Notes: a model not told the origin generated them from the sequence alone. 64,000 bases of DNA from Amia ocellicauda (GCF_036373705.1 NC_089863.1:2138444-2202443), one strand, 5' to 3'. Positions 1 through 11,917 are shown, counted from the stretch's first letter. Translations and numbers: made by a program.

Positions 1-753
1 TCTTCCCAGCATGCACCTCTCTGTCGGCAGCGCTGCGGGAACTGCGCCACACGAGTCTGCGCAGAATATGAGCATTTAGCCAACGCATGCGCAGACTTTC
101 CGCAGACTCTGCGCACAGTGAGCACAGTCTGCTTGTCGCACCATGTACACACACTTCCTATCATAACAATAGTAAATACTGAAGCGACACACAAACAGCC
201 TGCAATGATCACAACTAATGACTGTTGTTGTGTAATAGAGCTCTAGGTAGGAACCTTATGGACCGGCAGGATTGCGGAGGGACAGCAGTGTGTGTAGCAC
301 AGCGTGTGTGTGGCTTTATATCTATATAGTGTGTGTGTGTGTGTGGATTTATATCTATATACAGCGTGTGTGTGGCTTTATATCTATATAGTGTGTGTGT
401 GTGTGTGTGGATTTATATCTATATACTGTGTGTGTGTGTGGATTTATATCTATATAGTGTGTGTGTGTGGATTTATATCTATATACTGTGTGTGTGTGTG
501 TGGATTTATATCTATATACTGTGTGTGTGTGTGTGGCTTTATATCTATATACTGTGTGTGTGTGTGGATTTATATCTATATACTGTGTGTGTGTGTGGCT
601 TTATATCTATATACTGTGTGTGTGTGTGGCTTTATATCTATATAGTGTGTGTGTGTGTGGATTTATATCTATATACTGTGTGTGTGTGGATTTATATATA
701 TATACTGTGTGTGTGTGTGGATTTATATCTATATAGTGTGTGTGTGTGTGTGG

Positions 754-831
<78 letters not shown>

Positions 832-1085
832 TGTGTGTGTGTATATTTATATATAGTGTGTTCAGCAGCACAATCCCGGCTCACAGAGGGAGCACATGCT
901 GATCTCGACAGGCTCGCACTGCGGCTGGATGCACATGTGATGAAGACGACACACGTGTGAGTGTATTTGTGTGTAACAGGATCTGAACATACGAGCTGCT
1001 ACACATGCGCTGCACCGACCAGACACAACTTTCGCCCAACTAGTTGCAGGGCTGCAGGCGCTATAAACCCAGAGCAGCCGCTATT
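1..1085 (+). repeat. Left arm of long outer inverted repeat
   Basis: The sequence reappears on the opposite strand at 54480-55360. The outer 300 bases are almost identical; I see one substitution near position 123. The minisatellite differs in length between arms, and the inner 200 bases are clearly similar but more diverged. The arm begins at or before base 1, so its true end lies outside the window. The inner part of both arms contains GCGCTATAAACCC. I do not recognise the family. Confidence 0.9.
300..860 (+). repeat. TG-rich minisatellite with AT run
   Basis: About 28-32-bp units made of a (TG)n tract followed by GGMTTTATATCTATATAS, with A or C at the variable base (ggatttat or ggctttat). 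A pure AT run of about 75 bases sits at 757-830. Long open frames across it, rich in C, V, Y and I, are composition artefacts. The partner array in the other arm is shorter (about 320 bp). Confidence 0.95.
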
Positions 1086-3498
1086 GCAGGCGGGTTGGCA
1101 TCGTTTAGGTTCATTGTCGTGGGTCCAGACTTGTCTTGGGCTTTCAGCAACTTGTTTTAATTGAATATATTGTAATGCACGATGTAAATAATAAGAATAC
1201 ACTTATAATAATCACAATAACAATGTACACATTTTCTTCAGTGTGTTAAACTGAACAGAATTAGTAAAAGTGATAGTAGCTCTAAGGTACAATAGTGCTG
1301 CAGTAGTTTCCTGCTGGGGAACTATTTCTAGAACTGGGAATAGACACCCAAACTGGTGTTGTTTTCATTTGGTCTATTGATGAGAGATACTAGCTTTACA
1401 AGTCTTGCTTTATAATGTGTAAAAGGAAGTGCAACAGTAGTTGGTCCTATTGCTGCTACAAAGGGTCCCTTTAAAGTGACAGTGATATGCTGGGGAGCAC
1501 TTTGTGGGACTGGGAGTAGACACCCGCAATATGATTAATTATTTAGATTAATCCATTAATCTGTTAATTTCAATTAATTATATTGTTTGCATTTAATAAT
1601 GTAGAAAAGGCACCCCACTCTATAGTAGATGATATTCTGTAACATTATCCAGTACTGATTAATGTGTCTTACTCTGTTGATGGTCTCTATCTGAAATAGC
1701 AAGTCTCACTCGGACAGCACAACTTTTTTTTTCCCTCTAGTTTTATTAAATCAGAAAATGCTTTCTCACATAAGTAACTACAGTACAAAATTTACTCCTG
1801 AATTTTTGGAAAGCAATTGTAAAACTTAATTGATGTCAGGTGGAGCAAAATTATTTTAAAGTCAACTCATTAACCTTTAAAGTCAAAAACTTCAAAAATA
1901 GTTAACAGACACAATTCACAAACAAAAGTCTGTAGAACTGTGTGTCTTTTTCAACATTACAAAAATACTGAACCTTTTCACCCTGTGAGGTCCCCCCCCC
2001 ATTTTCGCCTGATTTTACGGTTGTCATATTTTTACTTATAACTCTGTAACTACAAGGGCTAGAGCCAAGTGTCTTCTATGGAAACACTCGGCACAAACTG
2101 GAGATTCAGAAAATAGCATACGTAATCTTGTTTGCCCCACCAGAGTTAAATAAATAAAAAAAGTGAAGAAAAACAAAAGCGCTTATAAGACAAAAGTGAA
2201 TTTGTGATCAATATAACACTTTAGTGCTCCAGGCAGACTTTTGACACTGGACAGTGAAACTTCAAAGTCTTATGAACTAACTATATACAAGTATAAATAA
2301 TACTAAACAGGGAAACAGAATTCCAAACATCTGGCTTTTGAATATTGTCACTTTAGGCCTAACATAGACGCAGGCTATTCTTTACTGTTGTTGTAGTAAC
2401 TCATTCCTGCCACAAAGCTGCCATGGCGTGTTATTCTTATACAGGGCTTATACAGAATATACTGTCAGTTGCTATTATAATTTTGTAAACAGACTCAGCA
2501 TCTGTGATTTGTTTTTGAATGGATTAGGGTAATCTAATACATTAGATTAATGGAAGGAAACTGCGCTTACGGTTTAAAGTATAATAATTATTTCCCAGCG
2601 ATATGGTGGATGTTGATTATTAAATAAGATATTATACTATTGGTATATGTGAAACAAATACACATTGATGTTAGATTATTTATTTAACGGGTTTGATTTT
2701 TATACTCGAATTTTCAAAATAGTTATACGTGATGTGTAAAAGAGTGGTATGTGTTGAGGTTTTGTCAATGCAAATATGAATGTACGCATACTTTACCTTT
2801 AATATTAATAAATTACAGAATCTACCCATACTTTCCACATGTCTGTAGCCATAATAATGAATTGTACATCTAAAAATAATGCACCCCACCCTGCCTCCCT
2901 TTTATTTAATAAAGTACAGTAATACATGCAATGACATAGAACATCTTATTGTATGTGTTTAATTCAAATCATCCAATTTTTTTTCAAATCACTATCGTTA
3001 ATTTACTAGATTATAGGCTGTTTTACATTGGCCACATTTCTATAAATTCTGATGCTGTATTATGCAATATAATCCTTGTTGTTTAAAAAAATAAATATAT
3101 GATCGATTTTTGTCATTTCTGTATTTTATATAAAGTCCACATATCACTGCATGGAATAGGACAGCGTTGTACAGTATTTTGACAGTGTTTTATTATTGAC
3201 TTTATTCATCTTAATATGAATTACTTATTAATTAAATGCATCATCCATGAGCGGCTGTAAATTTACATTATTGTTTTATATGCTATTAAGGAACATAGGA
3301 TTAAAGATTTAGGAAAAGTACGTAAATAAATGTACCACTGGGAAACGAACGTGTCTTCTATTTCGCTGTGCAAACATTATCAGACTATTATTATAGGTTT
3401 CCTTCCAGTATTTCAAAACATTCCCGGACTTTTCGAGGTCAGTACGCAGTGGCCGCTGGGAAATGAAGTTTGCTCTCATGAGTTTTCGTGTTTAACTA
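1086..3498. other. Gene-free AT-rich stretch
   Basis: No convincing coding region, RNA gene or classified repeat was seen. AT-rich palindromic patches (attagattaatc-like) occur near 1530-1570 and 2525-2550. A C-run with 'cctgtgaggtcccc' lies near 1985. Confidence 0.5.
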
Positions 3499-4372
3499 GC
3501 ATGATTACACACACACACACACACACACACCAACACACCAACATACACTTTGTATATTATCCATCATTAAACTACATCAAATATTACTACTTTAATACTG
3601 AATGTAATATTATTTTTAAATACATATGTGACATCTAAGTCAGAGTAAAGTTAAAATTAGAAACATAAGACAAACTAGAGGCCATTGGACCATGTTTGCT
3701 CTGGTGTCAACTACTTTTTTTTTTAAGAGTTGCACAAAATAAGCAGATTAAAGAAACACAAACATATAACAGTATCCCTGTCAGGACGGAGTGGGTTACA
3801 ATATCCCTTTCAGGACAAGATGCGTTACAATATTCCTGTCTGGACAAGGTGGACTTCAGTATCCCTGTCAGAACAACGCATAATACTATAATGATAAATA
3901 GTTACAGATATAGACGTATGTGTATGTACACGCACACCATGATACACACACATACACATATTGTGAATGTGGTGTTAATATCTGATTTAGTATTGCACAC
4001 CATTTACATTGTCCATAGTGGCTTTGGACAGTGTGAGGTAAACGGAGGAGTGGGAGAAAACACAGGGAGAACATGCAGACTGCACAGCTACAAGTAATGA
4101 GAAACACACATGGAATAAACAGTTCACAATGTTAGGTATTGGTTACTTTCCAAAAGACCTGCAGAATATATTGCAAACCGCAAGTTTTTGTTTCTTGTTA
4201 AAAGCTCTGGCTGAAAGCGTCCATCCGAAACAAGTCAAAAATATAATTCATCAGAGACACTTTGAATGTTACGTTCCCCAGCTAATCGTTTATTTTTTTT
4301 AAAGCAGTAGTATTCGATGTAGTTTAATGAAGAATAATATACAAAGTGTATGTCGGTGTGTAATCATGCTAG
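3499..4372. repeat. Inverted-repeat element with about 80-bp arms
   Basis: 3499-3598 (tagcatgattac, CA microsatellite, acatacactttgtatatta) is repeated in reverse complement at 4295-4372, with the CA run collapsed in the second arm. The arms are about 700 bases apart, which suggests a foldback or MITE-like element. A generic fish repeat motif (gggagaacatgcagactgca) lies near 4065 inside it. Confidence 0.6.
3769..3876 (+). repeat. 29-bp tandem repeat, about 3.7 copies
   Basis: Units start at 3769, 3798, 3827 and 3856, each a variant of acaatatccctgtcaggaca. The period is exactly 29 bases. The repeat lies inside the inverted-repeat element. Confidence 0.8.
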
Positions 4373-4509
4373 TGATTTTAGCATGATCACAAATGTATAT
4401 AATTAACTACTTTTATCTGAAACGGCAGTTGATAATCTTCGTCTACCCGCTAGCAGTCTGATGTTGTAGCAGAATCCGCCAAAACCGTTTAAAACAGAAG
4501 GCAATTCCA

Positions 4510-4650
4510 GCAGCCAATAGCAGTTCGAGAATGAGAGCCAATCTAATTCAGTTCCTCCTGGCCAATCAGAATGAACTGATGTTTGAGTCCTGGCATGGAG
4601 AGGCCTGACAGGGACATTTCATGGTACCTTCCTCATAAGCCTATTTAACA
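4510..4650 (+). promoter_or_regulatory. Orphan promoter-like block: three CCAAT boxes
   Basis: CCAAT occurs at 4514, 4538 and 4562, spaced exactly 24 bases apart. A TATA-like ctatttaa follows at 4641. Evenly spaced CCAAT boxes resemble replication-dependent histone and other cell-cycle promoters. I see no histone or other reading frame downstream, so the block may be a relic. Confidence 0.35.
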
Positions 4651-4965
4651 TTGGAAGTTCCGTCTTACCCAAAACGGTGCAATTATGGGAGTCGCAAAGA
4701 GTTCCGTTGGTGCTTTTCTCCCTATCTAAAAAATGATTTTTTTAACATGATGCACCTGGATTATAGTGACACTCGTCCTTAACATATTCAAGTTATTATT
4801 TCAACCCAAAGTATTTTCACCTGCACTGACGAGCACTTTATGGGCAAAGTGCTGTGTCTAATAGCAGCTTCATGAATATTCATGAGCACATCAAACCAGG
4901 CCTCAGGCTTGGTTGCGATAGACGGGTGACAGATCGGAAGCAACTCAAAACATAAGACACTGTGT

Positions 4966-4967
4966 GG

Positions 4968-5009
<42 letters not shown>

Positions 5010-5120
5010 TAATAATTATTAATTAATATTAATTATTAATTAATATTAATTATTAATATTCATAATTATTCTTATTAATAATTCTTAATATTATTATTAA
5101 TAATAATAATGTTATTTATA
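4966..5120. repeat. TTA microsatellite and AT low-complexity run
   Basis: (TTA)n from about 4970 to 5004 grades into attaatta-type low-complexity sequence. Confidence 0.9.
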
Positions 5121-6394
5121 ATAAATTGATAAAATCAGTAATACTAATGTCTCAGAAGTGTTCGGTATTGTATTATATATGAATTAAAATGTACAGAATA
5201 TCATCCAACGTCAAAAACGTAAAATATTATTATTATTATAATAATAACCTCTTCGGGTTCAGGCGCACATTTTTGGACCTGTGAAGACCTATACCTTGAA
5301 CATAAAACCAGAGAATGAAGTTTGTGGGGTACACAGTTAAGCTGCAATGTTGGATTTAACATGTGTCCACCTGTGAATATGAAAACGACTACTGCTCTGG
5401 AACTATAAAGCCCAGTGCACTGAAACTGATACTGCTATCTATCAAATGTTCAAGAGGCAAGTGACTGCATGCAAAAACATGGCAGCCACAAGTAAATGAC
5501 TGTGCCAAAATGCAAATTTATAAAAGCATGACATTTGACCCCAGAAAAAACCCATAAGCCATATCAGAAACTCACAAAACTTGGTACAATAATAAATGAC
5601 AGTGTTATGCCTGATTGCGGTGAGTTTTGTGGCGGAGTGGCCATGTCACATCCAGCAGTGAATATCTACAAAACTGTCAAACCTAAGACATTTTCACTGA
5701 TAAATGCTAGAATTAAGTGAAAAATACAATGGTACCTTACATAATTGATGCAAGCAAGCAAGAAATTAATATTATAGTCCACTGACATTGAAATACGCAC
5801 TACAAATGACAGAAGATTTAAAACCTCAAGTGTATACTGCATTGGATTGAAATTGAAAACTACACATTTAATCTTATGTTGTAAGTCGCCCTGGATAAGG
5901 GCGTCCGCCAAGAAATAAAAATAATAATAATGATAAATAATAATAATGCATGCATTTAAATTACAAATGCCTACTCAAATCTGAAACCTACTGATGCAGT
6001 TTGGAAGCCTTAAAAGTTGGCATAACTAAGGACACTGATAAGGGTGGCGGATTTGCGTAATTCAGAGTAGAATCTACATGAATACTTTGCTAAATGACCA
6101 TATTCTGCACAGAACTGTGTCTAGGGCACCAGCACATTACGCATTGAGTTCTGTTACACCTTTTGGAGAGAGAAACGTGGTTCTCCACCGCTGCTCTATT
6201 TGCAACAATGTTAGGAAAATAGTGTTCAGCACACTTAAAAGACATGTTACTGTCTTGTACAACTTACACTTCATACAATGGTAAATTACTTCTGGAAAAT
6301 AGTGTATGCATACATGTTAAGATCACTACTGTATACACATGTACACAAGAGTTTCATACCGGAATAATATAATATAATAAATAATATCCAACTT
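5121..6394. other. Intergenic, with one short-repeat tail
   Basis: No supported gene. 5878-5945 carries the fish short-repeat core on the minus strand (gtcgccctggataagggcgt) followed by an AATAAT tail. The remaining open frames are short and without recognisable motifs. Confidence 0.5.
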
Positions 6395-7748
6395 AAATGA
6401 AACATTTACCAGTCCACAAGAAAGGGGACAACCTTGAATCAGGGATATACAGACCAATCAGTCTCACCTGCATCACTTGTAAAATGTTGGAAAAAATTAT
6501 TAGACAGAAAATAGAGGAGCATCTTAATGAAAACCATATTCTTGGAGATAGTCAGCATGGGTTTAAACGAGGCAGATCATGTCTAACTAATTTATTAGAG
6601 TTTTTTGAACATGCAACTGCAGCTGTAGATCATGTGAAAGCATATGATGTGATATACTTAGATTTTCAGAAAGCTTTTGATAAGGTTCCACACCAAAGAC
6701 TGATCCTCAAATTGGAAGCTGTAGGCGTTCAGGGTAATGTAAGTAGATGGATTATGAACTGGTTGATGTACAGGAAACAGAGGGTGTCAATTAGAGGAGT
6801 CGCTTCTAACTGGAGTGAGGTTGTTAGTGGAGTTCCACAGGGATCAGTACTAGGGCCTGTGCTTTTTCTAATCTATATTAATGATCTGGACTCTGGGATA
6901 GTTAGCAAACTTGTCAAATTTGCAGAGGTGGCCCAGCAGAGACAATCTCGGCAGCACAGGCTATTCAAAGGGACTTTGATAATATTCAGTTGTGGGCCGA
7001 CACCTGACGGATGAAATTCAATGTGGACAAGTGCAAGGTATTACATGCAGGTAACAAAAATGTCCACTATAATTACACCATGGGAGGAACAGAACTAGAT
7101 GAAGTAACACATAAGAAAGATCTAGGAGTCTATGTGGACTCCTCACTTTCTCCATCCAAGCAATGTGGTGAAGCAATAAAAAAGGCAAACCGAATGTTAG
7201 GGTATTTTGTCAAAAGTGTAGAATTTAAAACAAGGGCAGTGATGTTCAGACGGTACAATGCACTAGTTAGAGCTCATCTGGATACTGTGGACAGTTCTGG
7301 GCTCCACACTTCAAGAAAGATATCGCTGCTCTAGAGGCAGTTCAGAGGAGAGCAACCAGACTTATTCCAGGTCTGAAGGGAAAGTCCTACTGAGAGACTG
7401 AGGACCTGAACCTTTTCACCCTGGAACAGAGGAGACTACGTGGAGACTTGATCCAAGTCTTCACAATCATGAAGGGCATTGACATCAAACCAGAGGAGCT
7501 TTTCCAGATCAGCAGGGACACACGCACCCGGGGACACAAATGCAAATTGGGCTTCAAGGCATTCAAGACAGAAAACAGGAGACACTTCTTCACACAGAGA
7601 GGCGTCACAATCTGAACAAACTCCCCAGCGATGTGGTAGAAGCTGAAAGTTTGGGAACATTTAAAAATAGACTGGATAGGATCCTTGGATCGAAGGGTCA
7701 AATGGCCTCCTCTCGTTTGTAAACTTTCTTATGTTCTTTCTTATGTTC
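6395..7748 (+). mobile_element. CR1-clade LINE, 5'-truncated
   Basis: The reverse-transcriptase part of a CR1 ORF2. It starts at the finger region (YRPISLT, residues about 20-26 of the 6397 frame). It continues through the DFQKAFDKVPH motif (first catalytic Asp) and [11 protein letters not shown], then the conserved CR1 C-terminus ([23 protein letters not shown]). The YADD-type active site is not intact: the frame reads KFAEVAQQ where FADDTK is expected, and a frameshift follows before 7011. Further stops lie beyond 7334. The 3' end is a cttatgttcttt repeat at 7727-7748, typical of CR1 tails. Related fragments occur at 21476-22017, 38258-38407 and 39007-39410. Confidence 0.9.
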
Positions 7749-8240
7749 TTATTCGGATACCTCTTCCTTCCGGTAGTGGAATATGTTCAGAAAATGTGTA
7801 GCAGCATTCCCAGTCAAATATAAGCTCGGCTGCTGCCAGGGCTCGATTGTTGTGGCCTATAGAAATCCTAATTGTGAAAATGATGTACATCAACAAGAGA
7901 TGCCCAAAAGTGTCAGTCATGTGACAAAACTTTCTGTGTAGGGGCCAATTATTCAAAAACATTGCAGGAGAAAATTGAGTTACCTAAAAACGCCAACATC
8001 AGAATCCGCCCATCACTGTAGCTTTAGTCTTCTCCATAATGTGTCTCCATATACGAGGGCCAGGCTGTGCTCTCACTGTCTGACTTCATACATGCTCCCA
8101 GTTTATATGCTGACTGGACACTTTATTAGCACTTCTGAATGATGTTCTGGTATAATGACTGGTGTAGGAATCGCATGAACTGTGTGAGTTTACAGAGATG
8201 CTGTTCTCAGCGCTGCTCTCCTGTGTCGTCTCTCCCTCAG
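7749..8240 (+). other. Shared 5' flank of zinc-finger gene 1
   Basis: This block recurs upstream of all four zinc-finger exons. It ends in a pyrimidine tract and AG at 8239-8240, matching a 3' splice site at the same place in each copy. A TATA-like tttatatg is near 8103. The block may be intron, promoter or both; no upstream coding exon could be assigned. Confidence 0.6.
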
Positions 8241-10132
8241 GAGCTGTAGAGGCCAGCGCTCTCCCTGACTCTGGGGAAAGGGCTCCCACTGAACAGCAGC
8301 ACTGGGAGCAGGAGTGGGACTCCAGTCTGAGGCAGGACACAGAGCCCACAGCTACTGAAGACAACCAGGGGCTGAGTGAGCAGCCCAGGAGCAGACAGAG
8401 TGAGGAGGAGCTCAGGGGACAGGAGTCTGGCCACATGGCAGAGCCACACACTGAGGGGTCGACACAGGGACTCGGGGTACTGGGATCTGACACTGCAGGG
8501 TCAAAGGTCATGCCAAAGGTCATAAAGAGTGACCCTGAGCTGGACTGCACCCACACTGCGGATCTCTGCAGGACCCAGTCCACCAGAACACAGTGTGGAC
8601 TCAGTCTGCTGTCTGATCACATCAAAACTGAGGACGACACACTGGAGTGTGTTTACACAGTGGAGCCGAGGACACAGATTCCCTTCAGAGACGCACTCAG
8701 TCATCTCAAAATTGAGAATATTACAGACAGCGCCTGGGACCTGTGGCCTGAGCTCCCTGTAGCTGGACAGTGTGACCTGTGGCCTGAGCTCCCAGTAGCT
8801 GGACAGTGTGACCTGGGGCCTGAGCTCCCTGTAGCTGGACAGTGTGATCTGGGGCCTGACCTACCTGTAGCTGGACAGTGTGACCCCGAGTCTGCTGCCT
8901 TGAGGACAGGGTTCAGTGGGGGGAGTGACAGTGCAGTGAGTGGGGAGAGCCCATCATCACAGCACAGACAGCTGCGTCCCAGAACCCCTAGACCACCTCG
9001 CTCCTCCAGCTCCCCCTCCTCACAACTGCGGCGTGGAAAACAAATTCCCCAACGCCAGCCCCAGAGTAGGAAGAGCTTCACAGGGGCATCAGAGCTTATT
9101 ACGCAGCACCACACTAGTAGGGAGAAACCATTCCATTGTGTCCAGTGTGGGAAGAGGTTCTCTCGGGTAGCAAACCTCAACATACACCAGCGCATTCACA
9201 CAGGAGAGAGACCGTACTGCTGTGCCCAGTGTGGGAAGTGTTTCTCTCAATCATCTAGCCTCCACACACACCAGCGCATTCACACAGGAGAGAGACCATT
9301 CTGCTGTGTCCACTGTGGAAAGAGTTTCTCTCGAATATCAAACCTTAACACACACCAGCGCATTCACACAGGAGAGAGACCGTACTGCTGTATCCAGTGT
9401 GGAAAGAGGTTCTCTCAGGTAGCACACCTCAACGAACACCAGCGCACTCACACAGGGGAGAGACCATTCAGGTGTGTCCTGTGTGGTAGGAGTTTCTGTC
9501 ATCCATCTGGCCTCATGAAACACCAGCGCATTCACACAGGAGAGAGACCATTCATCTGTTCCCAATGTGGGAAGAGTTTCTCTCATGCATCACATCTCAA
9601 CGAACACCAGCGCATTCACACAGGAGAGAAACCGTTCTACTGTGCCCAGTGTGGGAAGAGTTTCTCTCATGCATCTACCCTCAAGAAACACCAGCGCATT
9701 CACACAGGAGAGAGACCATACTGCTGTGACGAGTGTGGGAAGAGGTTCTCTCAGGAAGCACATCTCAACTCACACCAGACCATTCACACAGGAGAGAGAC
9801 CGTTCAGCTGTGCCCAGTGTGGGAAGGGTTTCTCTCAAGCATCTAGCCTCAAGAAACACCAGCGCATTCACACAGGAGAGAGACCATACTGCTGTGACGA
9901 GTGTGGGAAGAGGTTCTCTCAGGAAGCACATCTCAACTCACACCAGACCATTCACACAGGAGAGAGACCGTTCAGCTGTGCCCAGTGTGGGAAGGGTTTC
10001 TCTCAAGCATCTAGCCTCAAGAAACACCAGTGCAATCACACAGGAGAGAGACCATACTGCTGTGTCCACTGTGGGAAGAACTTCTCTGAAGTATCTAACC
10101 TCAGGAGACACCAGCACACTCACACGAGGTAA
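8241..10132 (+). CDS. C2H2 zinc-finger protein 1, terminal exon (12 fingers)
   Basis: Large last exon of a nuclear, sequence-specific DNA-binding protein. The frame is open back to an ATG at 8198. However, 8198-8240 reads as a pyrimidine tract plus AG, and the same junction is kept in the three paralogues, so I start the exon at 8241 (phase 1) with an unseen upstream exon. An internal ATG is at 8435. An acidic N-terminal region holds SUMO-site-like IKTE and LKIE motifs, then four 12-residue repeats (8738-8881). After an SP/R-rich linker come 12 tandem fingers (about 9132-10129) with C-x2-C, H-x3-H and TGERP linkers. No KRAB or SCAN domain is visible. Fingers 8-9 and 10-11 are a near-identical tandem duplication. 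An ATTAAA signal is at 10219. The mirror partner is gene 4. Function is inferred from the family; targets are unknown. Confidence 0.9.
8738..8881 (+). repeat. 36-bp coding repeat, 4 copies
   Basis: Four in-frame copies encode [14 protein letters not shown]. The same repeat has 1 copy in gene 2 (18098-18133), 2 in gene 3 and 6 in gene 4. Confidence 0.95.
9719..10054 (+). repeat. 168-bp tandem duplication of a finger pair
   Basis: 9719-9886 and 9887-10054 are identical by eye except near the end (cagcgcatt versus cagtgcaat). Each copy encodes two complete fingers with their linkers, so the duplication adds exactly two modules in frame. Confidence 0.9.
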
Positions 10133-10487
10133 CACCCCGGTGTGGGAAGAGTTTCACCAAGATGTTAGTCTCTCAGTATTGGGTGGGCACTATTGTTATT
10201 GTTGTTATTCTTATTGTTATTAAAGTATTAAACCATCTTCCAAGGTTTTTTACATGGCTTGTCAATTAATAACATGCATTGTCTTCTAGAGACAGTGTTT
10301 AACATGTGTGGTTGAAGAAGCAAGACACGCAACCCAAAAGTATTAAACAAGTATAATACTGTTTTCAAACTTCTCAAGGAAGCACAACGCTTATACATCT
10401 CTTCTGGGACACACCCTCAAGGGGTTTAACATTTTATAAACTGTCTAATTGATCATTTCTAATAACTATAGCAGTGATTTCAGTCTG

Positions 10488-10569
10488 TTCAGCTGTGCCC
10501 AGTGTGGGAAGGGTCATGCATCTGGCGTCAAGAAACACCAGCACATTCACACAGGAGAGAGACCGTTCA
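10488..10569 (+). pseudogene. Orphan zinc-finger fragment
   Basis: A single finger plus linker (FSCAQCGKG to [11 protein letters not shown]) lies about 350 bases beyond the gene 1 stop. Six bases are missing between CGKG and HAS relative to intact fingers. It is a remnant of a further finger exon or of gene conversion, with no open frame of its own. Confidence 0.8.
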
Positions 10570-10697
10570 TTTTAAACTAAGCCTTTCCATCTCTTCAATA
10601 TTATAATCATTACTCATGAATAATAATAATTAACCTCTATATTTCCAGCTACACTGGAAGGTCAATTGCAGTTAATTTGTTGCAAGAAGGGAATATA

Positions 10698-11917
10698 CAC
10701 TCACCTAAAGGATTATTAGGAACACCATACTAATACTGTGTTTGACCCCCTTTCGCCTTCAGAACTGCCTTAATTCTACGTGGCATTGATTCAACAAGGT
10801 GCTGAAAGCATTCTTTAGAAATGTTGGCCCATATTGATAGGATAGCATCTTGCAGTTGATGGAGATTTGTGGGATGCACATCCAGGGCACGAAGCTCCCG
10901 TTCCACCACATCCCAAAGATGCTCTATTGGGTTGAGATCTGGTGACTGTGGGGGCCAGTTTAGTACAGTGAACTCATTGTCATGTTCAAGAAACCAATTT
11001 GAAATGATTCGACCTTTGTGACATGGTGCATTATCCTGCTGGAAGTAGCCATCAGAGGATGGGTACATGGTGGTCATAAAGGGATGGACATGGTCAGAAA
11101 CAATGCTCAGGTAGGCCGTGGCATTTAAATGATGCCCAATTGGCACTAAGGGGCCTAAAGTGTGCCAAGAAAACATCCCCCACACCATTACACCACCCCC
11201 ACCAGCCTGCACAGTGGTAACAAGGCATGATGGATCCATGTTCTCATTCTGTTTACGCCAAATTCTGACTCTACCATCTGAATGTCTCAACAGAAATCGA
11301 GACTCATCAGACCAGGCAACATTTTTCCAGTCTGCAACTGTCCAATTTTGGTGAGCTTGTGCAAATTGTAGCCTCTTTTTCCTATTTGTAGTGGAGATGA
11401 GTGGTACCCGGTGGGGTCTTCTGCTGTTGTAGCCCATCCGCCTCAAGGTTGTACGTGTTGTGGCTTCACAAATGCTTTGCTGCATACCTCGGTTGTAACG
11501 AGTGGTTATTTCAGTCAAAGTTGCTCTTCTATCAGCTTGAATCAGTCGGCCCATTCTCCTCTGACCTCTAGCATCAACAAGGCATTTTCGACCCCCACAG
11601 GACTGCCGCATACTGGATGTTTTTCCCTTTTCACACCATTCTTTGTAAACCCTAGAAAAGGTTGTGCGTGAAAATCCCAGTAACTGACCAGATTGTGAAA
11701 TACTCCGACCGGCCCGTCTGGCACCAACAACCATGCCACGCTCAAAATTGCTTAAATCACCTTTCCCATTCAGACATTCAGTTTGGAGTTCAGGAGATTG
11801 TCTTGACCAGGACCACACACCTAAATGCATTGAAGCAACTGCCATGTGATTGGTTGGTTAGATAATTGCATTAATGAGAAATTGAACAGGTGTTTCTAAT
11901 AATCCTTTAGGTGAGTG
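10698..11917 (-). mobile_element. Tc1/mariner transposon, apparently intact
   Basis: A 1220-bp element with terminal inverted repeats of about 28 bp (cactcacctaaaggattatt and its complement), flanked by TA at 10696-10697 and 11918-11919. It carries an uninterrupted transposase frame. The copy at 29304-30525 lies in the mirrored position of the duplication and shares the flank beyond 11917, so the insertion predates that duplication. Confidence 0.95.
10730..11845 (-). CDS. Tc1-like transposase, full-length
   Basis: Cut-and-paste transposase of 371 residues, slightly longer than the usual roughly 340 because the frame is open close to the terminal repeat. The true start could be an internal Met such as the one in ERGMVVG. 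An N-terminal helix-turn-helix region (GRSISQSGQLLGFSRTTFSR) binds the inverted repeats. A DD34E catalytic domain follows: WSDESRF (Asp 1), QQDNAPCH (Asp 2) and PDLNPIEHLW (Glu). The GGGGVMVWG glycine-rich box is present. No stop or frameshift was seen, so it could be catalytically competent; activity is not shown by sequence. Confidence 0.92.
   Translation of the reverse strand: MAVASMHLGVWSWSRQSPELQTECLNGKGDLSNFERGMVVGARRAGRSISQSGQLLGFSRTTFSRVYKEWCEKGKTSSMRQSCGGRKCLVDARGQRRMGRLIQADRRATLTEITTRYNRGMQQSICEATTRTTLRRMGYNSRRPHRVPLISTTNRKKRLQFAQAHQNWTVADWKNVAWSDESRFLLRHSDGRVRIWRKQNENMDPSCLVTTVQAGGGGVMVWGMFSWHTLGPLVPIGHHLNATAYLSIVSDHVHPFMTTMYPSSDGYFQQDNAPCHKGRIISNWFLEHDNEFTVLNWPPQSPDLNPIEHLWDVVERELRALDVHPTNLHQLQDAILSIWANISKECFQHLVESMPRRIKAVLKAKGGQTQY

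Noticed and set aside
304-960. Reading frames rich in C, V, Y and I across the TG minisatellite (and at 54609-55084)
   Set aside because: Direct translation of a simple repeat; all three frames are open for the same reason.
4510-4970. Histone gene downstream of the CCAAT boxes
   Set aside because: No histone-like reading frame and no stem-loop 3' processing signal could be seen.
7900-7960. Possible upstream zinc-finger exon (CxxC text in the shared flank, e.g. cagtcatgtgacaaaac)
   Set aside because: No His pair at finger spacing, no consistent splice donor, and stops follow in each copy.
8198-8240. ATG at 8198 as the start of gene 1
   Set aside because: The stretch is a pyrimidine tract ending in AG, and the ATG is absent in gene 2 while the junction is conserved in all four genes.
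8086-9586. Long open frames antisense or in other frames over the zinc-finger exons (also around 17.4-19.3, 25.3-27.0 and 33.5-35.9 kb)
   Set aside because: They mirror the 84-bp periodic finger sequence and 36-bp repeats; repeated codons keep several frames open at once. They have no own motifs or start context.
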